Positions 54,092 to 61,926 of a stretch of DNA of 64,000 nucleotides are shown piece after piece. This DNA is from Euzebya rosea (GTDB taxonomy: Bacteria; Actinomycetota; Nitriliruptoria; Euzebyales; Euzebyaceae): the NCBI RefSeq assembly GCF_003073135.1, contig NZ_PGDQ01000019.1, positions 30,788-94,787 of the forward strand, given 5' to 3'. The stretch's first letter is position 1; each line of letters opens with the position of its first letter. Both the position numbers and the translations under genes were made by a program. The notes beneath the pieces were generated by a model. The model saw only the letters and a list, made by a program, of their open reading frames with translations. It made no database searches and was not told the DNA's origin.

Positions 54092-55837
54092 ATGCGAACT
54101 CGTCTGCTCACCCTCTTCCTGGCCTCCCTCGCGCTCGTCGCGATGGTGGCCACCTCCGCCCCGGCCCTGACGGGCAGCCTGTCGTCGGCCGACGTCGGCG
54201 CCGAACAGGCCGCGCTGCGAGAGGACGGTGACTGGACCGAGCACTACTTCCCGGCCGGTGACGGCGTGACGATGCTGCACGCCGACGTGATCCGGCCCAA
54301 GGGCTACGACCTGACCGACGCCCAGCCCACCCCGGTCGTCCTCACCGTGAGCCCCTACACCAACCACAACGGGTCGACGACCGACCTCGACCTGAACGGC
54401 GTGGGGCCCAACCCGCGCTTCTTCGACTTCCTCGACCGCAGCCAGGCCCTCGACCCGGCGCGCGAGAACGGCGCGTACACCTACGTGATGGTCGACCTGC
54501 CGGGCGACGGTGGGTCCGGCGGCTGCAACGACTGGGGCGGCCTGCGCGAGCAGGACGCCGTCCGTGCAGCCGTGGAGTGGGCAGCCGAGCAGCCGTGGTC
54601 GACCGGGAAGGTCGGCATGCTGGGCAAGTCCTACGACGGCTGGACCGGCCTGATGGGCATCGCCCAGCAGCCGAAGGGCCTCGCTGCCGTTGCGTCGCTG
54701 GAGCCCGTGTACTCCGGCTACCGCTACATCTACAACAACTCCATCCACCGCTCGTCCACGCTGGCGACCCTGGGGCTCTTCCAGGTCATCGACGCCAAGC
54801 CCGGCCGCCCCGGCGACGAACCGCAGTACCTGGTCAACTCCGCCCCGCAGGCGTGGTGCTACGGCGTCAACCTCGCCGGGTCCAACGCCGACCTGTACGA
54901 GAACGGTCCGTACTGGGAGGAGCGCAACCTCCTGCTGACCACCATCGGCCGCACCACGCCGCTGTTCCTCACCCAGGGGTTCCTCGAGACCAACACCCTG
55001 TCCGACGCGGCGTTCCAGTACTACAACGGCCTCGCGGGCAGCGACAACCGCGCATGGTTCGGCCAGTTCGACCACATCCGCGGCTGGGAGCAGCAGAACG
55101 AGGCGGCGCAGGAGGGCGACTACCTGACCGGCCGGGACACGTTCATGGACGAGCTGATGCGCTTCTTCGATGAGCACCTGCAGGGTGTCACGCCCTCGGT
55201 GGACGACGCGACCGTCGTCGTGCAGGACATCCGCGGCCGGTACCGCGACGAGGCCCAGTGGCCGCCCGCCGACATGCGCTCGTACTCCACGAGCCTGAAC
55301 GCCGGCAGCTACGTCGACAACGGCTCGGGCAGCCTGCTGACGGCCCCGGCCGACGGCATCTGGACAGTGTCCGAGCCGCTGGACCACGACGTGTGGTTCG
55401 CCGGCGAGCCGAGCGTCACCGTCCGCGTCGACGGCGACACCCCACCGACGGCCAACCTGGCGGTCGGGGTCTACGAGATCACCAGCGACAACCGGGCCTA
55501 CATGATCTCCCGCGGCGTCACGCTGCTGCACGGCACCGGCGCCCGCAACGTGTCGCTGCAGATGATGGGCCAGGACTGGCCGATCCCGGCCGGCAGCCGC
55601 GTCGGCGTGCTGGTCACCGACGCCGACACCAGCCAGTTCACCCACGTCGCCAGCCGCACCACCGTGGACGTGCTGTCCGCTGACATCCGCCTGCCGTTCC
55701 TCACCCGGGACCGCACGGATTTCGGACCGGGGACGACCACGGCGCGCCTGGAGCAGTACATGGGGCAGACCGGACGCGGCTTCGCGGTCCAGCCGGGCAT
55801 GGTGGCCGACTTCACCCTCCCGGGCCCCCTGCAGTAG
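54092..55837 (+). CDS. Secreted CocE/NonD (S15) family hydrolase
   Basis: A 581-residue secreted hydrolase. Signal peptide MRTRLLTLFLASLALVAMVATSAPALT (cleavage near residue 27). The N-terminal catalytic domain has VVLTVSPYTNHNG, DLPGDGGSGGCNDWGG, nucleophile MLGKSYDGWTGLMGIA (Ser near residue 177) and VEWAAEQPWSTGKVG. The His/Asp positions are near FDHIRGWEQ and FLTQGFLETNTLS. The C-terminal jelly-roll (about 400-581, DHDVWFAGEPSVTVRVDGD) is the S15/CocE C domain. Possibly an X-Pro dipeptidyl-peptidase or ester hydrolase. No clear ribosome site before the ATG. Confidence 0.9.
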   Translation: MRTRLLTLFLASLALVAMVATSAPALTGSLSSADVGAEQAALREDGDWTEHYFPAGDGVTMLHADVIRPKGYDLTDAQPTPVVLTVSPYTNHNGSTTDLDLNGVGPNPRFFDFLDRSQALDPARENGAYTYVMVDLPGDGGSGGCNDWGGLREQDAVRAAVEWAAEQPWSTGKVGMLGKSYDGWTGLMGIAQQPKGLAAVASLEPVYSGYRYIYNNSIHRSSTLATLGLFQVIDAKPGRPGDEPQYLVNSAPQAWCYGVNLAGSNADLYENGPYWEERNLLLTTIGRTTPLFLTQGFLETNTLSDAAFQYYNGLAGSDNRAWFGQFDHIRGWEQQNEAAQEGDYLTGRDTFMDELMRFFDEHLQGVTPSVDDATVVVQDIRGRYRDEAQWPPADMRSYSTSLNAGSYVDNGSGSLLTAPADGIWTVSEPLDHDVWFAGEPSVTVRVDGDTPPTANLAVGVYEITSDNRAYMISRGVTLLHGTGARNVSLQMMGQDWPIPAGSRVGVLVTDADTSQFTHVASRTTVDVLSADIRLPFLTRDRTDFGPGTTTARLEQYMGQTGRGFAVQPGMVADFTLPGPLQ

Positions 55838-55856
55838 GACGGGACGTCCCGTCGAC

Positions 55857-55887
55857 CGAGCCCGTGCCGTCCCTCGGCACGGGCTCG
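55857..55887. terminator. Bidirectional terminator
   Basis: CGAGCCCGTGCCG (55857-55869) and CGGCACGGGCTCG (55875-55887) form a perfect 13-bp stem with a 5-nt loop in the gap between the convergent S15 hydrolase gene and the small membrane-protein gene. Confidence 0.85.
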
Positions 55888-55912
55888 CTCGTGTTCGCCC
55901 GTCGGGTCCGGG

Positions 55913-56296
55913 TCAGTCGCGCGTGATCTCCCGGGCGGCGAGCACACCGACCGCGGCCGCGCCTGCGGCCACCGCGATGCCACCCATCCGGGCGGTGGAC
56001 CGCAGCCCGGGTGAGGAGGCGAACGCCACGACGTCCATGGCGTCGGCCAGCGCACCCGCCTCGACCCAGCCCCGCATGCGACCGGCACCGCGACGGCCGG
56101 CCATGAACACCCCGACACCGAGGGCGATGTCGCGGGCGCCGGCCATGCGCCAGCCGTCCACCCCCTCCGGCGGCAGGTGGCCGGACGTGAACGCCGGCCC
56201 GCCGATCGTGGGTCGGGCGAACGCGGTGACGCCGATGGCGATGCGTCCGGCGGCGATCAGGCGGGAGATGGTCACGGGGTCCAGGGGAAGCTGCAT
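55913..56296 (-). CDS. Small membrane protein (DUF4267-like), function unknown
   Basis: A 127-residue protein. The chosen ATG gives MQLPLDPVTISRLIAAGRIAIGVTAFARPT; the frame is open to 56473 but would overlap the divergent rhomboid gene. Three to four hydrophobic segments are present (IAIGVTAFARPTIGG, ARDIALGVGVFMAG, GALADAMDVVAFAS, MGGIAVAAGAAAVGVLAA). ARDI-LG-G and DAMD resemble the DUF4267 type of small membrane proteins. No function is known. Confidence 0.75.
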   Translation of the reverse strand: MQLPLDPVTISRLIAAGRIAIGVTAFARPTIGGPAFTSGHLPPEGVDGWRMAGARDIALGVGVFMAGRRGAGRMRGWVEAGALADAMDVVAFASSPGLRSTARMGGIAVAAGAAAVGVLAAREITRD

Positions 56297-56370
56297 GGCG
56301 CAACCTTTACCACGACCCGACCCCGGGGTGGGAGTGGGACCCGGCCCGGCATGGCACGCTTGGAGCCATC

Positions 56371-57288
56371 GTGGAACCCACAGAGCAGCCGTCCAGCCAG
56401 CCTCCCGTCCCCGTGGGGCCGCCCGTCGGCACCGGCGGCGCCGTCTGCTACCGCCATCCGGCGCGGCCGACACGGCTGGGATGCTCCAGCTGCGGCCGGC
56501 CGATCTGCGTGGACTGCACCACCCAGGCCTCCGTGGGACAGAAGTGCCCCGAGTGCGCCGCCCCGTCGGGCCGCAACCGGGTCATCCGCGCCCGCGACGT
56601 CAGCCCCAGCGGGATGCTCGACAACGCGCCGGTGGTCACCTCGATCCTCGCCGTCACGGTCGGCATCGCGTTCATCGCCCTCGTGGCGCCGGCGTTCTGG
56701 CGCAGCGAGCTGTTCCCGCTGCTCGCCGACTCGACGGTCCGGGTCGCGCAGGGGGAGTGGTGGCGTTCGGTGTCCGCGGCGTTGGTGCACGACACCGGCC
56801 TGCTGCACGTCGGCTTCAACATGTGGGCGCTGGCGGTGTTCGGCCCGACCATCGAACGCCGTGCCGGGTCGATCCCGTTCCTGCTGATGTACCTCGCATC
56901 GGCGGCTGCTGGTGGCCTGCTGTTCCAGATCGTCCGTGAGGGCGACATCGCCATCGGTGCCTCCGGCGCGATCTTCGGGCTGTTCGGCGCCCACCTCGCC
57001 GCGGCGTTCCTGGCGCGCAACACCACCGCCGGCCGGGCCGGCCTGCGCCAGCTCCTGCCGTTGCTGCTGATCAACCTGTTCCTGCCGGTCCTCGTGCCCA
57101 ACATCGCATGGGAGGCCCACATCGGCGGGCTGGTCGTCGGGGCCCTGATCATGGTGGCCTGGAGCAAGCTGGCGCCCCTCGGCCGCATCGTCCCCGCTGA
57201 CCGGGGTGGGCTGTCCCCGAACCTGGCTCGTGCCATCGTGGCCGGGTCGGTGCTGGTGGCGAGCCTGGGTGTCGTCAGCTTCGTCTGA
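56371..57288 (+). CDS. Rhomboid intramembrane serine protease with N-terminal zinc finger
   Basis: A 305-residue protein. Residues about 26-62 carry a B-box-like zinc finger (CYRHPARPTRLGCSSCGRPICVDC...CPEC). The rhomboid domain follows with six hydrophobic helices; the catalytic Ser is in GASGAIFGLFGAHLAAAF (GxSG motif) and the His in AWEAHIGGLVVGALI, both intact. The NxxxxW-type helix is DTGLLHVGFNMWALAVFGPTIE. The GTG start has GGAG 5 nt upstream. It would cut single-pass membrane proteins; substrate unknown. The finger-rhomboid combination is common in actinobacteria. Confidence 0.92.
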   Translation: MEPTEQPSSQPPVPVGPPVGTGGAVCYRHPARPTRLGCSSCGRPICVDCTTQASVGQKCPECAAPSGRNRVIRARDVSPSGMLDNAPVVTSILAVTVGIAFIALVAPAFWRSELFPLLADSTVRVAQGEWWRSVSAALVHDTGLLHVGFNMWALAVFGPTIERRAGSIPFLLMYLASAAAGGLLFQIVREGDIAIGASGAIFGLFGAHLAAAFLARNTTAGRAGLRQLLPLLLINLFLPVLVPNIAWEAHIGGLVVGALIMVAWSKLAPLGRIVPADRGGLSPNLARAIVAGSVLVASLGVVSFV

Positions 57289-57296
57289 CCTGCCGT

Positions 57297-57302
57297 TACG
57301 AT
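57297..57302 (+). promoter_or_regulatory. -10 box for a leaderless SRPBCC transcript
   Basis: TACGAT, then 7 nt, then GTG at 57310. It overlaps the alternative ATG at 57301, which argues for the GTG start. Confidence 0.45.
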
Positions 57303-57309
57303 GTCGGGC

Positions 57310-57894
57310 GTGGCCAGCCCGACCCCCCTGGAAGCGTGGGACGAGGTGTTCGTCCGCTGCACCCGGCAGCAGGTGAACGCCGTCGTCGTCGACCCGTCGT
57401 CGTGGGCCGCGTGGTGGCCCGGCATGGTCGTGGAGCCGCTCGACGACCGGCGGTTCGACCTGACGATCAGCGCCCTGGCGCCCATCCCGGCGCGTCATCG
57501 CCTCGTCGTGACCGTCGACCGGGTGCGTCCTCGCGACAAGGGGTTGGAGTTCAGCGTCAGCGGTGACCTCGAGGGGACGGGTGAGTTCTTCCACCTCGAC
57601 GGGCCCCGGGGTGTGGTCGTCAACCACCTGCTGCGCGGCACCACGGGCCGTCGGTTGCCGCGGGTCTGGCTGGCTGCCCACCGGGCCATCGTCCGCGCCG
57701 GCCTGACGTCGCTGAAGGACCGCATGGAGGGCGGGTTGCCGCCCGGCACCGAGCCCGACCGTGCGCTGCTGGCCCACCAGGCCGAGGAGATGCGCATCTT
57801 CGCCGAGGAGGTGGCTCGTGACCTGGCGGAGAAGGCGGCGCTCGCCGAGGCCAGCCGGGCAGGCGGGTCCGGGCAGGCGGGGGAGGGGACCTGA
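57310..57894 (+). CDS. SRPBCC family protein
   Basis: A 194-residue protein with a START/SRPBCC-like helix-grip pattern: QVNAVVVDPSSWAAWWPGMVVEPLDDRRFDLTISA, HRLVVTVDRVRPRDKGLEFSVSGDLEGTGEFF and a long C-terminal helix rich in Ala/Glu (QAEEMRIFAEEVARDLAEKAALAEASR). The family binds hydrophobic ligands or lipids. GTG 57310 follows TACGAT by 7 nt; ATG 57301 is the alternative. It is followed 2 bp later by the zinc-ribbon membrane gene. Confidence 0.78.
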   Translation: MASPTPLEAWDEVFVRCTRQQVNAVVVDPSSWAAWWPGMVVEPLDDRRFDLTISALAPIPARHRLVVTVDRVRPRDKGLEFSVSGDLEGTGEFFHLDGPRGVVVNHLLRGTTGRRLPRVWLAAHRAIVRAGLTSLKDRMEGGLPPGTEPDRALLAHQAEEMRIFAEEVARDLAEKAALAEASRAGGSGQAGEGT

Positions 57895-57896
57895 CC

Positions 57897-58631
57897 GTGC
57901 GCTGTCCCTCGTGCATGGCCACCAACCCCGACAGCGCCTCGTTCTGCGGCCAGTGCTACACCCGCTTCGACCAGCGGGACGTCGCCCAGCCCCAGCCCGA
58001 ACCAGCCGAGCCCGACGCGGCCCAGCCAGACCGGTCCCCGGGAATCCCTGACCTCGACGAGCTGCCCTGGCTGGTCACCGGTGCCGCTGCGCCGCCAGCG
58101 GACACGACGCCGGCTCCCGACCCCGCAGCCCCCGAGTCCGGCAGGGTGACGGCGACGGCGGGCCGCTTCCACGTCCACGAGGGCGGCGCCGGCTGGACGT
58201 GTGGGGTGTGTGGCGAACCCAACGCGCTGACGGCGTTCACCTGCAGCGTGTGCGGCGCCCGGATGGACGCCGAGGAGGCCCCGGCGCGGCTGTCACCCGA
58301 TGAGTGGGACCGGGTGCGACGCACCGAGGCCCTCGCGCCCGGCGTCGGGCACATCCGGGCGGGCAGCCCCGGTGCGGGGATCGCCCGCCTCGGCATGGTG
58401 CTGCTGTGGTTCCTCGGGACCGTGCTGCTGGCGACCGGCGGCACGTCCGGGATCATCGCCTCGCTGCCGATGGTGCTGGGCATCCTCATCATCTGGGCGA
58501 CCGGACCGGGTGACCTGACGGCCCTCCAGCGCGGACGGGACCCCCGCCTGGACGCACGCCGCTTCATGTACCTGGTGATCGGCGTGACCGTGGCCGTCAT
58601 CGTGGTCGGCGGCATCGGCGCGAGCCTCTGA
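57897..58631 (+). CDS. Double zinc-ribbon membrane protein
   Basis: A 244-residue protein. The N-terminal zinc ribbon is MRCPSCMATNPDSASFCGQCYTRF (two CxxC pairs); a second at about residues 100-122 is WTCGVCGEPNALTAFTCSVCGARM. A soluble region follows, then three hydrophobic segments at about 160-240 (IARLGMVLLWFLGTVLLATGG, IIASLPMVLGILIIWATG, FMYLVIGVTVAVIVVGGIGASL). GTG start, 2 bp after the SRPBCC gene, so one operon. Domain order suggests a membrane-anchored zinc protein with an unknown partner. Confidence 0.82.
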   Translation: MRCPSCMATNPDSASFCGQCYTRFDQRDVAQPQPEPAEPDAAQPDRSPGIPDLDELPWLVTGAAAPPADTTPAPDPAAPESGRVTATAGRFHVHEGGAGWTCGVCGEPNALTAFTCSVCGARMDAEEAPARLSPDEWDRVRRTEALAPGVGHIRAGSPGAGIARLGMVLLWFLGTVLLATGGTSGIIASLPMVLGILIIWATGPGDLTALQRGRDPRLDARRFMYLVIGVTVAVIVVGGIGASL

Positions 58632-58725
58632 CGTCGGGACGGGGCGTTCGCGTCAGAGGGACCCATCTCGGTCATCCCGGGGACACCCGACCGGCCGGAC
58701 CCCCAGCGGGTTCACCCACCGCCCG

Positions 58726-58731
58726 TACGAT
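58726..58731 (+). promoter_or_regulatory. Candidate -10 box upstream of the SRPBCC-ArsA cluster
   Basis: TACGAT lies 66 nt before the TTG start of the SRPBCC gene, in a 165-bp gap. It would give a leader of about 60 nt. No good -35 match is visible. Confidence 0.35.
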
Positions 58732-58796
58732 CGAGGGCCACGGCCGGTTCCCGCGGCCATCACCAGTCCCCAAGCCCCGAACGAAAGCGAGCAGCG

Positions 58797-59237
58797 TTGG
58801 CCGACACCGACTCCGTCAAGGAATCCATTCGGATCGAGGCGGACACCGGCGCCGTCTGGGACACCGTCGGTGACTTCCCGTCCTACCCCGACTGGCTGAC
58901 GGAGTTCAAGGCGTCGGAGGTCCTGGCCACCCGTGACGACGGCTGGGCCGAGCAGGTCCGGTTCACGCTCGGCGCGGTCGGCATCACGATCTCCATGACG
59001 CTGGCCTACACCTACACCGACGACCGCATGACGTGGACCCTGGTGGAGGGCGACATGCTCCACGACCTCGACGGCGGCTACACCATCGCCGACAACGGCG
59101 ACGGCACGACCACCCTCACCTACGAGCTGGAGGTCGTCTCGACCGTCCCGCTGCCCGGGATGGTGCGTCGACGGATCGCGACCAAGGTCGTCAAGGACTC
59201 CCTGAAGGCCATCAAGGCCCGCGCCGAGAAGGCCTGA
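58797..59237 (+). CDS. SRPBCC family protein
   Basis: A 146-residue polyketide cyclase/dehydrase-like protein: VKESIRIEADTGAVWDTVGDFPSYPDWLTEFKASEVLATRDDGW, then VRFTLGAVGITISMTLAYTYTDDRMTWTLVEGDMLHDLDGGYTI, then a C-terminal helix RRRIATKVVKDSLKAIKARAEKA. The start is TTG with an upstream GAAAGCGAG site; no ATG or GTG precedes in frame. In Streptomyces this gene precedes an ArsA-type ATPase in a conserved cluster with glucokinase, and the same order is seen here. Confidence 0.88.
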   Translation: MADTDSVKESIRIEADTGAVWDTVGDFPSYPDWLTEFKASEVLATRDDGWAEQVRFTLGAVGITISMTLAYTYTDDRMTWTLVEGDMLHDLDGGYTIADNGDGTTTLTYELEVVSTVPLPGMVRRRIATKVVKDSLKAIKARAEKA

Positions 59238-59242
59238 CCGGC

Positions 59243-60439
59243 ATGCGCGTCCTCCTGTTCACCGGCAAGGGCGGGGTCGGCAAGACCTCCGTCGCCGCGG
59301 CCACCGCGCTGGCCACGGCCCGGTCCGGGCTGCGCACCCTCGTGTTGTCCACCGACCCGGCGCACTCGCTGGCCGACTCCTTCGACGTCCCCGTCGGCAG
59401 TGACCCGACCCCGGTCGCACCGGGTCTGGAGGTCCTTCAGCTGGACGCGCAGGCACGGCTGGAGGACAACTGGCGCGACATCCAGGACTACCTGATCGCG
59501 CTGCTGCGCTGGTCGGGCATCGGCGAGGTCCAGGCCGAGGAGCTGTCGGTCCTCCCGGGCCTGGAGGAGATCTTCAGCCTCATCGACGTCCAGCGGTTCG
59601 CTGCCGAGGGCCGCCACGACGTCATCGTCGTCGACTGCGCCCCCACCGCGGAGACCCTCCGCCTGCTGAGCCTGCCCGATGCGCTGGGCTGGTACATGGA
59701 GCGCATCTTCCCCATCGAGCGGAAGGTCGCCCGGGTCGTCCGGCCGGTGCTCGGACAGATGACGTCCATGCCCCTGCCGGAGGACCACCTCCACGGGTCC
59801 ATCGAGACGCTGTACCGCAACCTCGAGGACGTCCGCGACCTGCTCGCCGACACCGAACGCACATCGGTCCGGCTGGTCACCAACCCCGAGAAGATGGTCG
59901 TCGCCGAGGCTCGGCGGACCTACACCTACCTGTCGCTGTTCGGCTACCACGTCGACGCGGTGGTGGTGAACAAGATGATCCCCGACGAGGTCACCGACCC
60001 GTGGTTCGACCAGTGGAAGCAGCGCCAGGCCGAGCACCTGGCCAGCATCGAGGAGGGGTTCGGCGAGGTGCCCATCCTCACCGCGCCCCTGTTCGACGAC
60101 GAGATGGTCGGGATCGACGCGCTGGGACGCTTCGCGCGCGCCGTCTACGGCGACGCCAAGCCCCACGAGATCCTCTACAGCGGGTCACCGCTGACCTTCG
60201 AGCCGACCGACGAGGGATGGCTGCTGGGGATCGCCCTGCCCTTCGTGGCCAAGGGGGAGGTCGACGCGTTCCATCGGGGCGACGAGCTGTACGTCAAGGT
60301 CGGGCAGTACACCCGGTCGATCCTGCTCCCCGCGGCCCTGCGCCGCTGCAGCATCGCCGGTGCCGGACTGCACGACGGTCGACTCCAGGTGCGCTTCGCC
60401 CCGCGACCGGGCGCTGCCCGGCAGGACATGCCCCGCTGA
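59243..60439 (+). CDS. ArsA/GET3-type ATPase
   Basis: A 398-residue protein: P-loop FTGKGGVGKTSVAAATALATA, switch I TDPAHSLADSFD, DCAPTAETLRLLSLP and LVTNPEKMVVAEARRTYTYLSLFGYHVDAVVVNKM. A C-terminal small beta domain (GSPLTFEPTDEGWLLGIALP.., ArsA-HSP20-like) follows. No metal-site cysteines (Cys-x-Cys pair) of arsenite ArsA are evident and no arsenic gene is near, so arsenite transport is unlikely. The ATG start, 5 bp after the SRPBCC stop, is supported by homology; reading further would overlap it. Confidence 0.9.
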   Translation: MRVLLFTGKGGVGKTSVAAATALATARSGLRTLVLSTDPAHSLADSFDVPVGSDPTPVAPGLEVLQLDAQARLEDNWRDIQDYLIALLRWSGIGEVQAEELSVLPGLEEIFSLIDVQRFAAEGRHDVIVVDCAPTAETLRLLSLPDALGWYMERIFPIERKVARVVRPVLGQMTSMPLPEDHLHGSIETLYRNLEDVRDLLADTERTSVRLVTNPEKMVVAEARRTYTYLSLFGYHVDAVVVNKMIPDEVTDPWFDQWKQRQAEHLASIEEGFGEVPILTAPLFDDEMVGIDALGRFARAVYGDAKPHEILYSGSPLTFEPTDEGWLLGIALPFVAKGEVDAFHRGDELYVKVGQYTRSILLPAALRRCSIAGAGLHDGRLQVRFAPRPGAARQDMPR

Positions 60440-60450
60440 GCGGGGCTGCC

Positions 60451-60456
60451 TAGACT
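60451..60456 (+). promoter_or_regulatory. -10 box before the small cysteine-rich gene
   Basis: TAGACT, 11 nt before GTG 60468, just after the stop of the ArsA gene. It suggests a separate, nearly leaderless transcript for the downstream genes. Confidence 0.4.
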
Positions 60457-60467
60457 CCGACGTCACC

Positions 60468-60743
60468 GTGCCCCCCACCGACGACCCGCAGCAGCCACCC
60501 TCCGACAACGGAGGCGGGCAGCACATGCACGGGTTCGGTGGCAGCCCCGAGTGCAGCCTCTGCCCCATCTGCGTGGCGTTGCAGGCGCTGGGGAGCGCAC
60601 GGCCCGACGTCACCAGCCACCTGCTGAGCGCCGCGCGCGAGCTGGCCCTGGCGGTCAAGACCGCCGCCGAGGGACAAGTTGAAGCTACCGACCGCGCGCA
60701 GTCGGTGATGAGCGATAGGTTGACGCGCATAAACATCGATTGA
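60468..60743 (+). CDS. Small cysteine-containing protein, DUF5304-like
   Basis: A 91-residue protein, GTG start. Two nearby cysteine pairs (SPECSLCPICVALQALG, C-x2-C-x2-C) may bind zinc. A helical segment LLSAARELALAVKTAA follows. It resembles the small proteins found next to ArsA-type ATPase genes in Streptomyces (DUF5304), in the same order. Function unknown. Confidence 0.65.
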   Translation: MPPTDDPQQPPSDNGGGQHMHGFGGSPECSLCPICVALQALGSARPDVTSHLLSAARELALAVKTAAEGQVEATDRAQSVMSDRLTRINID

Positions 60744-60798
60744 CGCGGTTGCATCCAACCCGTCCGGGTCGGCTGCGATCGCACGAGGAGGAGACAGC

Positions 60799-61917
60799 GT
60801 GGATCTGACGGCTGACGGCATCAAGGAACTCGTCTCACGACCGACCACACCCCATCGGGTGACGTCGATCTACCTCAACACCGACGGGGCCCGCTTTCCA
60901 CGCCCAGCCGACTACGAGGCCCGCCTCGACGCGCTGCTGAAGGACGCACAGGCGAGCGTCATCGACCTGCACGGCACCGCCCGGGACGGGGTGGAGGCCG
61001 ACGCGGCCGCCATCCGCCGGTACGTGACGACGTCGTTCGACCGCTCCGGCGTCAAGGGCCTGGCGATCTTCTCCAGCGGTGGGGAGATCTTCGAGACGCT
61101 GGTGACGGCCGAGCCGTTCCGCAACGTGCAGAAGGTCTCCGACCACCCCTACGTGGTCCCGCTCCAGGCGATGCTCGGCCGGCACCACCACATCGGCCTG
61201 GCCGTGATCGAGCGCGACAACGCCCGGCTGTTCCGCTACCGCCTCGGACGGATCGTGGAGTACACCGAGATGGAGAGCGACGTGCGCGGACAGCACAGCG
61301 CCGGTGGCTGGTCGCAGGCTCGTTTCGCCCGCAACGTCGAGAACGACCTGATGCACCACTTCAAGGACGCCGCCGAGGCGTTCCTGCGGGTGCACGAGGA
61401 CGATCCCTTCGACGCCCTCGTGCTGGCCGGTACCACCACCGAGGTCGAGGCGTTCCGCAAGCAGCTGCACCCCTACCTCGAGGAGGTCGTGCACGGCGAC
61501 GTCGTGCCGATGTCGCACCAGGTCTCCAAGGACGCCGTGCACGAGGCGCTCGACAACGCCGAGCAGGAGCTCGTGTCCAGCCGTCGCAAGGCGCTGCTGG
61601 AGAAGCTCGCGGCGGGTGACGGCCAGGGTGTGAAGGTGGCTCGTGGCCTGCGGCACGTCATCGAGGCGTGCAACGAACGTCGGGTCGAGACCTTGTTCGT
61701 CGTCGAGGGTGCCGGCCAGGAGGGCTTCCGCTCCGCCACCGGCATGCTGACGCAGCACGAGGCCGACGCGAAGGCCTACGGCGAGCCGGTCGAGCCCGTC
61801 GACGACCTGATCGACGAGGTCATCGAGCAGTCCGTCCTGGCGGGCGCGCGCATCGAGCTGTTCCGCGACTCCAGCCGCCTGGACGGCCAGCCCGTCGCCG
61901 CGGTCCTGCGCTTCTAG
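60799..61917 (+). CDS. Vms1/eRF1-like (VLRF1) domain protein
   Basis: A 372-residue protein. The N-terminal region opens TSIYLNTDGARFPRPADYEARLDALL; the middle domain has GHYRIGLAV-like LGRHHHIGLAVIERDNARLFRYRLGRI and GGWSQARFARNVENDLMHHFKDAAEAFLR, whose conserved Gln matches the Vms1/bacterial eRF1-like (baeRF) catalytic motif. The C-terminal eRF1-3-like region has VEACNERRVETLFVVEGAG and DDLIDEVIEQSVLAGARIELFRDSSRL. Relatives include peptidyl-tRNA hydrolases of ribosome rescue. GTG start with GAGGAGGAG ribosome site. Confidence 0.82.
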   Translation: MDLTADGIKELVSRPTTPHRVTSIYLNTDGARFPRPADYEARLDALLKDAQASVIDLHGTARDGVEADAAAIRRYVTTSFDRSGVKGLAIFSSGGEIFETLVTAEPFRNVQKVSDHPYVVPLQAMLGRHHHIGLAVIERDNARLFRYRLGRIVEYTEMESDVRGQHSAGGWSQARFARNVENDLMHHFKDAAEAFLRVHEDDPFDALVLAGTTTEVEAFRKQLHPYLEEVVHGDVVPMSHQVSKDAVHEALDNAEQELVSSRRKALLEKLAAGDGQGVKVARGLRHVIEACNERRVETLFVVEGAGQEGFRSATGMLTQHEADAKAYGEPVEPVDDLIDEVIEQSVLAGARIELFRDSSRLDGQPVAAVLRF

Positions 61918-61926
61918 GCGCGACTC

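Noticed and set aside
59243..60439. Arsenite-transporting ATPase for arsenic resistance
   Set aside because: No arsenic genes are near, and the metal-binding cysteine arrangement is not evident; the cluster matches the Streptomyces ArsA-like/glucokinase neighbourhood instead.
60720..60747. Direct repeat TTGACGCG at 60720 and 60740 as a promoter pair
   Set aside because: The words match a -35 box, but neither has a -10 box at suitable distance, so I left it uncalled.
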